Shown one piece after another: positions 45,922 to 55,844 of a stretch of DNA of 64,000 bases. The first letter of the stretch is position 1. Every line of letters starts with the position of its first letter. Below the pieces are notes generated by a model that had not been told where the DNA came from, made no database searches, and was given only the letters and a program-made list of their open reading frames with translations. A program made the position numbers and the translations under genes. Source of the stretch: Mesorhizobium_G sp049840935 (GTDB taxonomy: Bacteria; Pseudomonadota; Alphaproteobacteria; Rhizobiales; Rhizobiaceae); the NCBI GenBank assembly GCA_049840935.1, contig JASGJA010000018.1, positions 172,101 through 236,100 on the forward strand, given 5' to 3'.

Positions 45922-47034
45922 GTGGTTTTACAGCTTAGTGACCGCCAGCGGGTGCAATGGCTGCGGCTCATCCGCACGTCCAATGTCGGCCCCGCCAGCT
46001 TTCGCGATCTCATTAATCGCTTTGGCTCTGCCGAGGCCGCACTCGAAATGCTGCCAGAACTCGCGGCGCGCGGTGGGGCGCGACGCTCCGTCCGCATACC
46101 AACGGTCACGGAGGCGGAGGCCGAACTTGTTGCTGTGGGTAAAGCCGGAGCCCGGCTCGTCGCAGTCGGCGAGACAAGCTATCCGGCCAATATGGCGCAG
46201 ATGGATAATCCACCTCCGCTGATAACAGTGCTCGGTTCTGATCAGGTCTTTGCCAGTCCTTCTGTTTCCATCGTCGGCGCGCGCAATGCGTCACTCGCGG
46301 GTATAAACTTCGCGCGCAAACTCTCCGTAGATCTGGGTTCTCACGGCTGGACCGTAACCTCCGGCATGGCGCGTGGCATTGATACCGCTGCTCATAAAGG
46401 TGCCTTGCGGACCGGGACCGTCGCCGTTCTCGCGGGCGGCATTGATCGCCCCTACCCGCCGGAAAACATCCCGCTCATGCATGAAATCGTTGAACACGGC
46501 GGAGCAATCGTTTGCGAAATGCCTTTCGGCTGGGAACCCCGCGCGCAGGATTTTCCCCGTCGCAATCGCATTATCGCTGGCTTGTCACTTGGCCTCGTCG
46601 TGGTGGAGGCCGCCATGCGTTCCGGTTCGCTCATCAGCGCTCGAATGGCTGGCGAGCAAGGCCGAATTGTTTTTGCTGTACCCGGCTCGCCGCTTGATCC
46701 ACGCTCTGCCGGTACGAACGGCCTGTTGAAACAGGGAGCCATTCTCGTCACAGGCGTGGATGACATCATCGAGCATCTTACACCAATGCTGGGAATTGAA
46801 GCCGCTCCACCGACAAGTTTCGAGGAGCCTGTAGACTTTTCCGATGTTCCAATGCAGCGCGACGACGACCGTGCGCGTCTTGTGGGTTTGCTCGGTCCCA
46901 CTCCGACATCTGTAGACGATTTGATCGCTCACTCCGGAATACATCCGGCGAATGTGCAGCTAATATTGCTCGAACTGGATCTTGCTGGCCGCCTTGAGCG
47001 CCATCGGGGTGGGTTGATATCGCTAATTTCTTAG
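45922..47034 (+). CDS. dprA: DNA-processing protein DprA
   Basis: DprA protects incoming single-stranded DNA and loads RecA during transformation. The 370-residue protein has an N-terminal SAM-like part, the Rossmann-fold core (SIVGARNASLAG, then GMARGIDTAAHKGAL and RRNRIIAGLS) and a C-terminal winged helix (about 305-370). The start is GTG at 45922, three bases after plsY. With comEC at 3.4 kb it shows that the DNA-handling half of a competence system is present; this is common even in species with no known transformation. Confidence 0.94.
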   Translation: MVLQLSDRQRVQWLRLIRTSNVGPASFRDLINRFGSAEAALEMLPELAARGGARRSVRIPTVTEAEAELVAVGKAGARLVAVGETSYPANMAQMDNPPPLITVLGSDQVFASPSVSIVGARNASLAGINFARKLSVDLGSHGWTVTSGMARGIDTAAHKGALRTGTVAVLAGGIDRPYPPENIPLMHEIVEHGGAIVCEMPFGWEPRAQDFPRRNRIIAGLSLGLVVVEAAMRSGSLISARMAGEQGRIVFAVPGSPLDPRSAGTNGLLKQGAILVTGVDDIIEHLTPMLGIEAAPPTSFEEPVDFSDVPMQRDDDRARLVGLLGPTPTSVDDLIAHSGIHPANVQLILLELDLAGRLERHRGGLISLIS

Positions 47035-47214
47035 CACCAGAACAGGCGTTCCTCGCATCTGAAGCGCAACCTCCCCGGCTTCGATCTGCGCCATATCAAT
47101 CAGGTATGCTAGAACGTTCAAATCCTTGCTTTGTGCCATCAAGCGCAACTGCGCAAGCATTGCTCCAATATATTCGAGGGCCAGCAATTGCTCATGCCCT
47201 GCCTTATTCGTCAT
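47023..47214 (-). CDS. Small conserved-looking hypothetical protein
   Basis: A 63-residue helical protein (HEQLLALEYIGAMLAQLRLMAQ, then NVLAYLIDMAQIEAGEVALQ) with regular hydrophobic spacing, as in small rhizobial proteins found near dprA-topA. The ATG is at 47214, with AGG about eight bases upstream. It overlaps the end of dprA by 12 bases on the opposite strand. The function is unknown. Confidence 0.6.
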   Translation of the reverse strand: MTNKAGHEQLLALEYIGAMLAQLRLMAQSKDLNVLAYLIDMAQIEAGEVALQMRGTPVLVLRN

Positions 47215-47456
47215 GTTCAGCCTGCCATTGCGCGATATGAATCAGAAATAGCTAACTCGCAATTTTCGCTTGCGCAACTACAATTACTAAAACTTCACCT
47301 ATTTAGATTTTAGATTGCAAGATTATCATCAACAAAACAACCTCCGGCCCTTGACCGAGCGGCAAAGCAAAGCCATTTGACGTGCCTTCTGCACATCTGA
47401 GAGTGCTGCCCTGCCCCTTTTGCCCCTGCAGCAAGGCCCACAGAGAATAGAGACTA
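47215..47456. other. Upstream region of topA
   Basis: This 242-base region is AT-rich around 47270-47340 and must contain the topA promoter. I see no gene or clear hairpin. The stretch just before topA (47340-47456) is GC-rich and has no strong ribosome-binding site. Confidence 0.5.
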
Positions 47457-50025
47457 ATGGACGTTGTAGTCGTCGAGTCGCCCGCAAAGGCGAAAACCAT
47501 CAACAAGTATCTTGGCCGCAATTTCAAAGTGTTGGCCTCGTTTGGCCACGTGCGCGACCTACCCGCCAAAGACGGGTCTGTTCGTCCCGATGAGGATTTT
47601 GCGATGTCCTGGGCGGTCGATACCGCGTCTGGAAAACGCCTTACAGACATAGCGAAAGCGCTCAAGGAAGCTGACGGATTGATTCTCGCAACCGACCCTG
47701 ATCGCGAGGGCGAGGCCATTTCCTGGCACGTGCTGGAAATCCTTCGGCAGAAGAAAGTGTTGAAGGACAAACCGGTCAGCCGTGTCGTTTTCAACGCCAT
47801 CACCAAGCAGTCGGTACTTGATGCGATGGCGAACCCCCGCCAGATCGACGCTCCTTTGGTCGAAGCTTATCTGGCCCGCCGCGCGCTTGATTATCTTGTT
47901 GGCTTCACGCTTTCACCGGTGCTTTGGCGCAAATTGCCGGGCGCGCGCTCAGCGGGCCGCGTGCAATCTGTCGCGCTTCGCCTCGTCTGTGATCGTGAAT
48001 CGGAAATCGAACGCTTCATTCGCGAGGAATATTGGCAGATCGCCGCGCTACTGCGCACGCCTCGCCATGAAGGCTTCGAAGCGCGCCTGACAGACTTCGA
48101 GGGCAAGAATCTCCAGAAGCTGGACATCAAAAATCGCGCGCAAGCCGATGATATTAAAGCAATGCTTGAGGGCGCGTCGTTCAAGGCGCTTTCCGTCGAA
48201 GCGAAGCCGACCAAGCGCAATCCCGGCCCTCCCTTCACGACCTCAACGCTGCAGCAGGCGGCTTCGTCGCGGCTCGGCTTCTCCGCAAATCGCACCATGC
48301 AGGTCGCGCAGCGTCTGTATGAAGGTCTGGATATTGGTGGCGAAACCGCTGGTTTGATCACCTATATGCGTACTGACGGCGTGCAGATGGCGCCCGAAGC
48401 GATCACCGCTGCCCGCTCGACCATCGCACGGGAGTTCGGCGAAAAATACCTTCCGGAAAAGCCGCGCTATTATGCCAATAAGGCAAAGAATGCGCAGGAA
48501 GCTCACGAGGCAATCCGTCCAACCGATTTTTCGCGCCTGCCTCAGGACGTGAAGAAATATCTCGATGCCGATCAGGCGCGCCTTTACGAAATGATCTGGA
48601 AGCGCGCCGTCGCCAGCCAGATGCAGCCGGCCGAAATCGAACGCACCACGGTCGAAATCGAAGCGGTCAACGGCCCGCGCGCCGCAAAACTGCGCGCTGT
48701 CGGCTCGGTCGTGCGCTTTGACGGCTTCATCGCGGCTTATGCCGAGATCAAGGACGAGGATTCAGAAGACGAGGAAAGCAAGCGCCTGCCGGAGATTCGT
48801 TCGGGCGAAGCGCTCGACCGCGAGGCCATCAACGCCACGCAGCACTCCACAGAGCCGCCGCCGCGTTACTCCGAAGCCTCGCTCATCAAGAAGATGGAAG
48901 AGTTGGGCATCGGTCGCCCTTCCACATACGCCGCAACCCTCAAGACACTCGAAGACCGCGAATATGTGGTCATCGACAAGCGCAGGCTCATCCCACATTC
49001 GCGCGGGCGCATCGTCACGGCCTTCCTCGAAAGCTTTTTCGAGAAATATGTCGAGTATGATTTCACCGCCGATCTGGAAGAAAAGCTGGACGAAATCTCT
49101 GACGGTAAGCTCGCCTACAAGTCCGTTCTGCGCGATTTCTGGCAAGACTTTTCCGCCGCTATCGAAAGCATCAAGGAACTGCGCGTCACCGACGTTCTTA
49201 ACGCGTTGAACGATGATCTTGCGCCGCTGCTTTTCCCGGCACGCGAAGATGGCACCGATCCACGCAGTTGCCCGAAATGCGGCAACGGTACGCTTTCGCT
49301 CAAGCTCGGCAAATACGGCGCATTCGTTGGTTGCTCGAATTATCCCGACTGCGGTTACACCCGTCAGTTGGGCGATGCGGCAAACGGTAATGCTGACGGC
49401 GAAGCCGTTGAAGACGGTACCAAGGTTCTGGGAACAGACCCGTATACCAAGGAAGAAATCACGCTGCGTTCCGGTCGTTTTGGGCCTTATGTCCAGCGCG
49501 GTGAAGGCAAGGAAGCCAAGCGCTCCAGCCTACCGAAAGGCTGGGCTGCGGATCTCAATTGACCACGAAAAAGCGCTCGCCTTGCTCTCGCTTCCGCGAG
49601 ACGTTGGCAAACATCCAGAAAGCGGCAAGATGATTTCCGCTGGTCTTGGGCGCTATGGCCCGTTCGTGCTGCACGATGGAACCTATGCCAACCTCGAAAG
49701 CATCGAGGATGTGTTCTCCATTGGCTTGAATCGCGCCGTTTCCGTCATTGCCGAAAAACAACAAAAAGGTCCGCGTGCGCGTGCTGGAACTCCAGCCGCG
49801 CTCAAGGATTTGGGCGAGCATCCGGATGGGGGCGGCAACATCACCGTGCGCGATGGCCGTTATGGTCCTTACGTCAATTTCGGCAAAATCAACGCGACGT
49901 TGCCAAAGGGTAAAGACCCCGCCAGCGTCACAGTCGAGGAAGCCCTTGCCTTGATTGCCGCGAAGGCTGAAAAAGATGCGGCGGGCGGAGGCAAGAAGCC
50001 GTTCAAACGCGGAAAGAAGGCATAG
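47457..50025 (+). CDS. topA: DNA topoisomerase I (frameshifted)
   Basis: TopA relaxes negative supercoils. The product has the TOPRIM domain (VVVESPAKAKTINKYLG and ATDPDREGEAISWH), the catalytic Tyr in GLITYMRTDGVQ (about residue 305), the RPSTYAATL motif and C-terminal zinc/repeat modules with CPKCGNGTLSL and CSNYPDCGYTRQ. An extra A at 49557-49558 causes an early stop after KGWAAD; the remaining topoisomerase C-terminal repeats (GLGRYGPFVLHDG, then DGRYGPYVNFGKI) follow in another frame. Corrected length is 855 residues, normal for the order. TopA is essential, so this is probably an assembly error. Confidence 0.93.
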
Positions 50026-50026
50026 C

Positions 50027-52319
50027 TTGGTACGAAGGATTTCGGGTGGCCGAAAAGGCGGCGGAGCAACAACCCTGCCGGAAAACTATAAGCCTTCGCG
50101 CGAAGACATTCTGCGCTACATCACCGAAAATCCTGATCGCTCCGGCAAGCGCGAGATCGCCAAAGCCTTTTCGCTCAAGGGCGAAGACCGTGTGTGGCTC
50201 AAGGACATGCTGCGCGACCTTCAGGACGAAGGTCTGCTCAACAAGCAACGCAAGCGGCTAGTTCGTCCCGGCGCCCTGCCCCATGTGGTCGTGTTGGATA
50301 TTTTCGGTCGCGATTCGGACGGCAGCCTCATCGGGCGACCGGCTGAAGCGGCAGACTATGATGGCGACCTGACCGTTCTCATTCGCACTTCCCGCGGCGG
50401 CCCCACCGCGGGCGTAGGCGACCGCGTGCTCGCCAAAACATTCCCTGCCGACAGCGCGAGTGGTCCGCCCTACACCGCTCGCATCATGAAGGTATTCGAG
50501 CAACGTCGCGAAAATCCACGCTCGGCGTTTTTCGTACCTCGCCAGACGGCACCTTACGCATCGTTCCAGTCGAGCGTCGTCAGGCCGAACTCATTGTCGA
50601 TCCAGAGTTTCGTGGCGATGCAAAGGACGGCGACCTCGTCGAGGTTGAACCGGTGCGCTTGGGTCGCTACGGCTTGCCGCGCGCCAAAGTTCGCGCCGTG
50701 CTCGGTTCGCTGACATCGGAAAAGGCGGTCTCGATGATCGCCATTCATGCGCACGAGATTCCGCACATCTTTCCATCGGAAGTGCTGGCCAATCCGAGAA
50801 GATCAAGCCCGTTGGTCTTGAAGGCCGCGAGGATTGGCGTGAAATTCCACTTGTCACCATCGACCCGGCAGATGCGAAAGATCATGACGACGCCGTATTC
50901 GCCCAACCTGATCCCGACGAGTCCAATCCCGGCGGGGTGATTGCCACCGTCGCAATCGCAGATGTCGCCGCATATATTCGCCCCGGCTCCGCCATCGACC
51001 GCGAAGCGCTGAAACGCGGCAATTCCGTCTATTTCCCGGACCGCGTGGTTCCCATGCTGCCGGAGCGTCTTTCCAACGATCTGTGCTCGCTCAAAGAGGG
51101 ACAAGAGCGTCCCGCGATGGCCGTGCGCATGATTTTTGCTGCTGATGGCCGCAAGCTGCGTCACAGCTTCCATCGTGTGACCATGCGTTCGGCGGCAAAG
51201 CTGGCGTATCCGCAGGCGCAGGCTGCTATTGACGGTTCGCCGGACGACAAGACCGGCCCGATCCTCGACAGCGTTCTGAAACCGCTATGGGAGGCTTACA
51301 CCGTTTTGAGGCGAGGCCGCGTTGCGCGCGAGCCGCTGGAACTCGACCTGCCGGAACGCAAAATCCTGCTCAAGCCGGATGGCACTGTTGATCGCGTTGT
51401 CATCCCGGAGCGGCTCGACGCCCATAAACTCATCGAAGAATTCATAATTCAGGCGAACGTCTGCGCCGCCGAAACGCTGGAACGGAAGAGCCAGCCGCTG
51501 GTCTACCGCATTCACGACGGACCGTCGCTGGCCAAGCAGGAATCGCTGCGCGAATTCCTGCAAACCATCGGCATGTCGCTGGCGCGCGGTGCAGAGCTTC
51601 GCCCCAGCCAGATCAACCGCATTCTTGAGCGCGTTCGCGGCGAAGACAATGAGACGCTTGTAAACGAAGTGGTGTTGCGCTCTCAGAGTCAGGCAGAATA
51701 TTCGCCGGACAATATCGGGCATTTTGGTCTCAACTTGCGGCGCTACGCGCACTTCACCTCGCCCATTCGCCGCTACGCCGACCTCATCGTTCACCGCGCG
51801 CTGATCGGCGCGCTCAAGCTTGGCGCGGGTGGCATCACGCCTGATGAAGAAGCCCGGCTTGAGGAAGTATCGGCGCTAATCTCCGCGACCGAACGCCGCG
51901 CGATGGCCGCAGAGCGGGACACGGTTGACCGTCTTGTCGCAGGCTATCTATCTGAAAAAATTGGTGAAACCTTCGAAGGACGCATATCCGGCGTCACTAA
52001 AGCGGGGCTTTTCGTCCAGTTGCCTGAGTTTGGCGCGGATGGCTTTATCCCCATATCTACGCTCGGAGATGATTATTACCATTTCGATGAAGGCGCGAGA
52101 GCGCTTTTCGGCGAGCGCTCTGGGAAGGGCTACAGGCTTGCGGACACGGTTGAAGTTCGGCTTGTAGAAAACGCACCCTTGGCCGGAGCCATGCGGTTTG
52201 AAATGTTGAGTGACCCGCGGCCCCTACCTGGCACAAGAAGGTCGTTCCACAAATCAAAAGGCGGCAAGCAAGGGCGTCAAAGAGCATCGCAGCCGCGAGG
52301 CCCGCGACGCAGGAGATAA
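50027..52319 (+). CDS. rnr: Ribonuclease R (two frameshifts)
   Basis: RNase R is a processive 3'-to-5' exoribonuclease able to degrade structured RNA. The start is TTG 50027, preceded by AGAAGG, one base after topA. An N-terminal helix-turn-helix and cold-shock region leads to the RNB domain with the catalytic acids in DPADAKDHDDAVFA, then GNSVYFPDRVVPMLPERLSN, HFTSPIRRYADLIVHR and a C-terminal S1 domain ending in a basic tail. Two bases are missing (near 50520, and at about 50791 in GCCAATCC for GCCGAATCC). Restoring them gives 764 residues. Confidence 0.93.
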
Positions 52320-52322
52320 AGA

Positions 52323-52790
52323 ATGACGGATCATGTGGCAGGCGTAAGTCAGGTCTTCGGCGGCGAAAACCATACGGGCAAGCCGCAGCGCGACTTGTGG
52401 GGAGCCATCAAGCGCGGCATTTTCGGCAAATGCCCAAAATGCGGCGAGGGCCAGCTTTTCCGTGCGTACACAAAGACCGTAGAACGCTGCGAAGTCTGCG
52501 GCGAAGAAATTCATCATCATCGCGCCGACGATCTGCCAGCCTATCTCGTCATCACCGTTGTCGGACACATCGTTCTCACCCTATTTCTCGTAGCAGAGAT
52601 ACTCACGAATTGGTCCAGTTGGCAGCATCTCGCCGTTTGGGTGCCGCTCACGCTCATCATGTCGCTCGCTCTGCTTCAGCCAGCCAAAGGCGCAGTGATC
52701 GGGCTGCAATGGGCAAACTACATGCACGGCTTCGGCGGCGAGGATGACGGGCTGGATACCCACCCGGAAATCACGGAATCGTCACGGTAA
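52323..52790 (+). CDS. DUF983 domain-containing protein
   Basis: A 155-residue membrane protein with an N-terminal zinc-ribbon-like pair (CPKCGEG about residues 37-43 and CEVCGEE about 58-64), the DDLPAYL segment, and two hydrophobic helices (VITVVGHIVLTLFLVAEIL and HLAVWVPLTLIMSLALLQPAKGAVIGLQW). This family often follows rnr in alphaproteobacteria; its role is unknown. GGAG lies eight bases before the ATG, three bases after rnr. Confidence 0.92.
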   Translation: MTDHVAGVSQVFGGENHTGKPQRDLWGAIKRGIFGKCPKCGEGQLFRAYTKTVERCEVCGEEIHHHRADDLPAYLVITVVGHIVLTLFLVAEILTNWSSWQHLAVWVPLTLIMSLALLQPAKGAVIGLQWANYMHGFGGEDDGLDTHPEITESSR

Positions 52791-52973
52791 AATAATACCA
52801 CATTTATATCACATTGATTTTCAATATTATTTTTTAGTTTCCTCTTAGCTCTGTGAATTGACGTACGCATTGCGCTGTTTTATATGCTGCACCGTCAGCA
52901 GCGGTCTTATGGGCCGCCGTTGTCGTTATTGGCGGGTCGCTCGTCGGCGCGTCAATGCAAGCAACAAGAAACG

Positions 52974-52987
52974 CCCTCACGAGAGGG
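52974..52987 (+). promoter_or_regulatory. Hairpin in the rplM-rpsI leader
   Basis: CCCTCACGAGAGGG forms a five-base stem 16 bases before the rplM ATG, inside a 213-base untranslated region. A leader before L13-S9 can be a control site, but I recognise no known family here. Confidence 0.35.
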
Positions 52988-53003
52988 TCTATAGGACAAA
53001 ACC

Positions 53004-53465
53004 ATGACAACCTTTTCGCAAAAGCCTGCGGAAGTGGTGAAGAAGTGGGTAGTGATCGACGCGGAAGGTCTCGTCGTCGGTCGCCTGGCCTCCATCGTCG
53101 CCAACCGCCTGCGTGGCAAGCATAAGCCCACCTTCACTCCACATGTTGATGACGGCGACAACGTAATCATCATCAATGCCGACAAGGTGGCTCTCACCGG
53201 CAAGAAGTACACCGACAAGATGTACTACTGGCACACAGGCCATCCGGGCGGCATCAAGGAGCGCACCGCTCGCCAGCTTCTGGAAGGTCGCTTTCCGGAG
53301 CGCGTGATCGAGAAAGCCGTGGAGCGCATGATTCCGCGTGGCCCGCTCGGCCGCCGCCAAATGAAAAACCTTCGCGTATATGCCGGTGCAGCGCACCCGC
53401 ATGAGGCACAGCAGCCAGAGCAGCTGGACATCGCCGCGATGAACACCAAGAACAAGAGGGCTTAA
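53004..53465 (+). CDS. rplM: 50S ribosomal protein L13
   Basis: L13 is an early-assembling large-subunit protein. The 153-residue product has the family core KWVVIDAEGLVVGRLASIVA, HVDDGDNVIIINADKVALTGKK and the C-terminal RGPLGRRQMKNLRVYAG. It is followed by rpsI two bases after its stop, the universal L13-S9 pair. AGGA lies eight bases before the ATG. Confidence 0.97.
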   Translation: MTTFSQKPAEVVKKWVVIDAEGLVVGRLASIVANRLRGKHKPTFTPHVDDGDNVIIINADKVALTGKKYTDKMYYWHTGHPGGIKERTARQLLEGRFPERVIEKAVERMIPRGPLGRRQMKNLRVYAGAAHPHEAQQPEQLDIAAMNTKNKRA

Positions 53466-53467
53466 CA

Positions 53468-53944
53468 ATGGCCGAACTCAGCTCCCTCGCCGAACTCGGC
53501 ACGGTGGCCGCAACGCAGCAGCCTGCCGCGCCAGTGCATGTCCAGAAACTGGACAAGCAGGGTCGCGCTTATGCCACCGGCAAGCGCAAGGACGCAATTG
53601 CTCGCGTTTGGGTCAAGCCGGGCTCTGGCAAGATCATCGTCAACGACAAGGAATTCGCGGCCTATTTCGCACGGCCGGTGCTCCAGATGATCCTGAATCA
53701 GCCGATCGTCGCTTCCAACCGTGTTGGCCAGTTCGACATCATCGCAACCGTCAAGGGTGGTGGTCTCTCTGGTCAGGCCGGCGCAGTTCGCCACGGCATT
53801 TCCAAGGCGTTGACCTATTATGAGCCGGCGCTGCGCAGCGTGCTCAAGAAGGGCGGGTTTCTCACCCGTGATAGCCGTACCGTTGAGCGTAAGAAGTACG
53901 GCAAGGCGAAAGCCCGCCGCAGCTTCCAGTTCTCGAAGCGCTAA
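53468..53944 (+). CDS. rpsI: 30S ribosomal protein S9
   Basis: S9 contacts P-site tRNA through its C-terminal tail. The 158-residue protein has an alphaproteobacterial N-terminal extension, then the family motif GRAYATGKRKDAIARVWVKPG, the block GGGLSGQAGAVRHGISKALT and the basic end RKKYGKAKARRSFQFSKR. It is the last gene of rplM-rpsI and is followed by a strong terminator. Confidence 0.97.
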   Translation: MAELSSLAELGTVAATQQPAAPVHVQKLDKQGRAYATGKRKDAIARVWVKPGSGKIIVNDKEFAAYFARPVLQMILNQPIVASNRVGQFDIIATVKGGGLSGQAGAVRHGISKALTYYEPALRSVLKKGGFLTRDSRTVERKKYGKAKARRSFQFSKR

Positions 53945-53960
53945 TCGCTTTACAGATCAC

Positions 53961-53991
53961 CGAAAGGGGCCGCTCACGCGGCCCTTTTTGT
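53961..53991. terminator. Terminator downstream of rpsI, shared with the convergent gene
   Basis: AGGGGCCGC and GCGGCCCTT pair around the loop TCAC, followed by TTTTG on the plus strand. The stop codon (TGA read as TCA at 53974-53976) of the convergent YdjM-like gene lies in the loop. Confidence 0.88.
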
Positions 53992-54466
53992 TTGGCTATT
54001 TGTCAGCACATATAGAGCTATTGCCGCTGCAAAGATTGCGATTTCAAACAGAAACGTCCAGTGCAACAAATAGCTCGTGATCCAATGGCTGTACGCAGCA
54101 GGAACCTGAAATAGCTCGACGCGATAACTGCCCCAAGGCGCTGCCCAATTGATTGGTGCAGCTACAAATCCAATACCATATGCCCTAAGCCACCCAAACC
54201 AAACGTTGCCGCAAGGGCAAACGCCGAGCGTCTAAAAACGACGTACATCGAGAAAGACACAAGCAGAATGATACCCCAAAATATCGGCCAATGGGTGAAG
54301 TAGTCATGGTGGTGTGTTTGGCCTCGGTCCATAAAAATCGCAACATATCCACGTCGGGAATGACGGAGCCGATAATCGTTGATGCGACCACGCGCGGCAG
54401 CTGAAACACGCGAAATCCCAGAAATTTTCCCAAAAGATAGCCAGCCGGTAGATGCGTAATTAGCAT
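53974..54466 (-). CDS. YdjM-like (DUF457) membrane-bound metal-dependent hydrolase (two frameshifts)
   Basis: Three reading frames join into one product. It starts at ATG 54466 (MLITHLPAGYLLGKFLGFRV), continues through SVIPDVDMLRFLWTEAKH, then the histidine-rich metal motif HHHHDYFTHWPIFWG and GLGHMVLDF, and ends VAAPINWAAPWGSYRVELFQ followed by WTFLFEIAIFAAAIALYVLT. These are the PDxD, HHR/HHD and late His regions of the YdjM/DUF457 family. One C is missing near 54312 (CACACCACC) and one T near 54165 (GATTTG). Corrected length is 164 residues with about four membrane segments. Confidence 0.78.
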
Positions 54467-54574
54467 TGGATTTGATAACGCTGTATTCGAAAACTCGACA
54501 ATCCAGCAGCAGATGCTGACATGATCGGGCCAATTTGTGGCTTGCATGGCAGAAATGGGCTGAACAACGCTCAG

Positions 54575-55517
54575 CTAGCCACCAAGGTCCGCGAGCGCTG
54601 AGACTGCTGGCAGGTCATAAGCTCGCCGATAGCCATGTGTCGCCAGCCATTCGATAGCCGCCTTTGGCTCGTCCGTCTGTATGATCGTCGCGCCCTGCTC
54701 GATCCAGAAGCCGAAAACCTCATCGGGACTTGAAGCCTGAACCGCAAGTTGGTCCCCTCGCCCGCCTGCCAGAAAGCCCGCCGGCTTGTTTACGATGGCA
54801 TATGTGTTCACCCACATATGCCAGTCGCCCCGAACTGCCTCGGCGCGTACCATTGGGCGAAATAACGCCCCGCCATCGCCGGCGAGGCTGCCAGCTTCGC
54901 GTCTCCAGTTTATAAGCTCCACAGCGCTGGCGCCGACTGTCCCCGTCGCCGCACTCCATAAATTCTGTTTGACGATGAGTTGCTCTTCCATGCCAAGAGC
55001 GCGCGCTTCGGTTACAATGCCCGCAAGCTCGGAAAACTCCAGCTTGTTGTCGATGTTCACCAGAACGCGGCCGCGCGCAGCTGAAAGAATCGCTTTCAGC
55101 GTTGGAACAGTCTCGCTCGAAACATACCCAGTCTCTCCCACCCGAAGATGGCACTCCGCCAGTTCGGCGAGCGTGCGGTCAACAAGCTTACCGCGGCAGG
55201 TCGTCGTGCGGTCCAGCCAGCTGTCATGCAATGCCACATAGACGCCGTCGCGCGTCTTCTGGACATCTATTTCCACTACCTCGACACCCAAGCGCCACAG
55301 CGGCTTCTATGGCCTCAAGTGAGTTTTCGGCGCGAACAACCTGGCCATCCTCGCGCACACCTCCGCGATGGCCGACGACCATAATGTGATCGCGCCACTG
55401 ATTTGCATGATGGAAGCGGTCAAGGATCATTGCTGCGCGTGTGTCTGGTTGCTCGGCTGCCGAAGGAAACGCCGCGGCCAGCAAAGCCACAATCGCAGAT
55501 GAGATGGCAAATCGCAT
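54575..55517 (-). CDS. Secreted glycerophosphodiester phosphodiesterase (frameshifted)
   Basis: The precursor begins with a signal peptide (MRFAISSAIVALLAAAFPSAA), so this GDPD acts in the periplasm. Catalytic regions are GHRGGVREDG, RAENSLEAIEAAVALG and EVVEIDVQKTRDGVYVALHDSW. At about 55290 an extra base (GCGCTTGGG for GCGCTGGG) shifts the frame between the last two; correcting it gives 313 residues. It is the last chromosomal gene before the prophage junction. Confidence 0.88.
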
Positions 55518-55624
55518 TTCGATTCCCGCCAAGTTTTCGATTGGCTGAGCTTAGGTTCGCGATGCAACAGTGTTGTGAAGGTTTGGCGAAGCGCCAATGA
55601 CACATACAGCCCATACAGGGACCA

Positions 55625-55647
55625 TGGTGGGCGATGAGAGACTCGAA
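55625..55647 (-). other. Attachment site: duplicated 3' end of a tRNA gene (probably tRNA-Val)
   Basis: Read on the minus strand, the segment starts with the T-loop TTCGAGT, continues CTCTC (3' T-stem), ATCGCCC (3' acceptor strand) and ends with ACCA. The 5' half of the T-stem, GAGAG, is absent: the bases before it read GTAGA. So only the last 23 bases of a tRNA remain, as left by site-specific integration. A 5' acceptor GGGCGAT is predicted, which fits rhizobial tRNA-Val. The intact tRNA should lie at the other prophage end, beyond 64 kb. Confidence 0.8.
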
Positions 55648-55710
55648 ATCTACGAGTGGCCTTGTTACCTATTGAAATCGTTGAATAATTTTCAGCCGAT
55701 TTGCAATTCT

Positions 55711-55730
55711 GTGTACCAGTCTAGTGTACC
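55711..55730. repeat. Direct repeat GTGTACC next to the att site
   Basis: GTGTACC occurs at 55711-55717 and 55724-55730, spaced 13 bases start to start, about 65 bases inside the prophage end. The position fits integrase arm-type or excisionase binding sites, or an operator for the gene at 55845. Confidence 0.5.
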
Positions 55731-55844
55731 GGGGTCAATAGGGGGCACTTGTTGAAGAAAGAGAACATAATAGGAACAAAGTCCTTGACGGTCCCGAGAA
55801 CCGCTGGCACTGTTCTGTCATCAAATAGCTCTTGGAGAGAACCG

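Larger units (their letters stand above)
55518..55844. other. Chromosome-prophage junction region
   Basis: About 107 bases of chromosomal intergenic DNA lead to the tRNA-derived att core at 55625-55647; from there prophage DNA begins. The prophage part contains the GTGTACC direct repeats (55711-55730) and the leader of the gene at 55845. No other gene is seen. Confidence 0.6.

Noticed and set aside
52791..53003. A known ribosomal-protein leader riboregulator before rplM
   Set aside because: Only one short hairpin is visible and it matches no leader family I can name.
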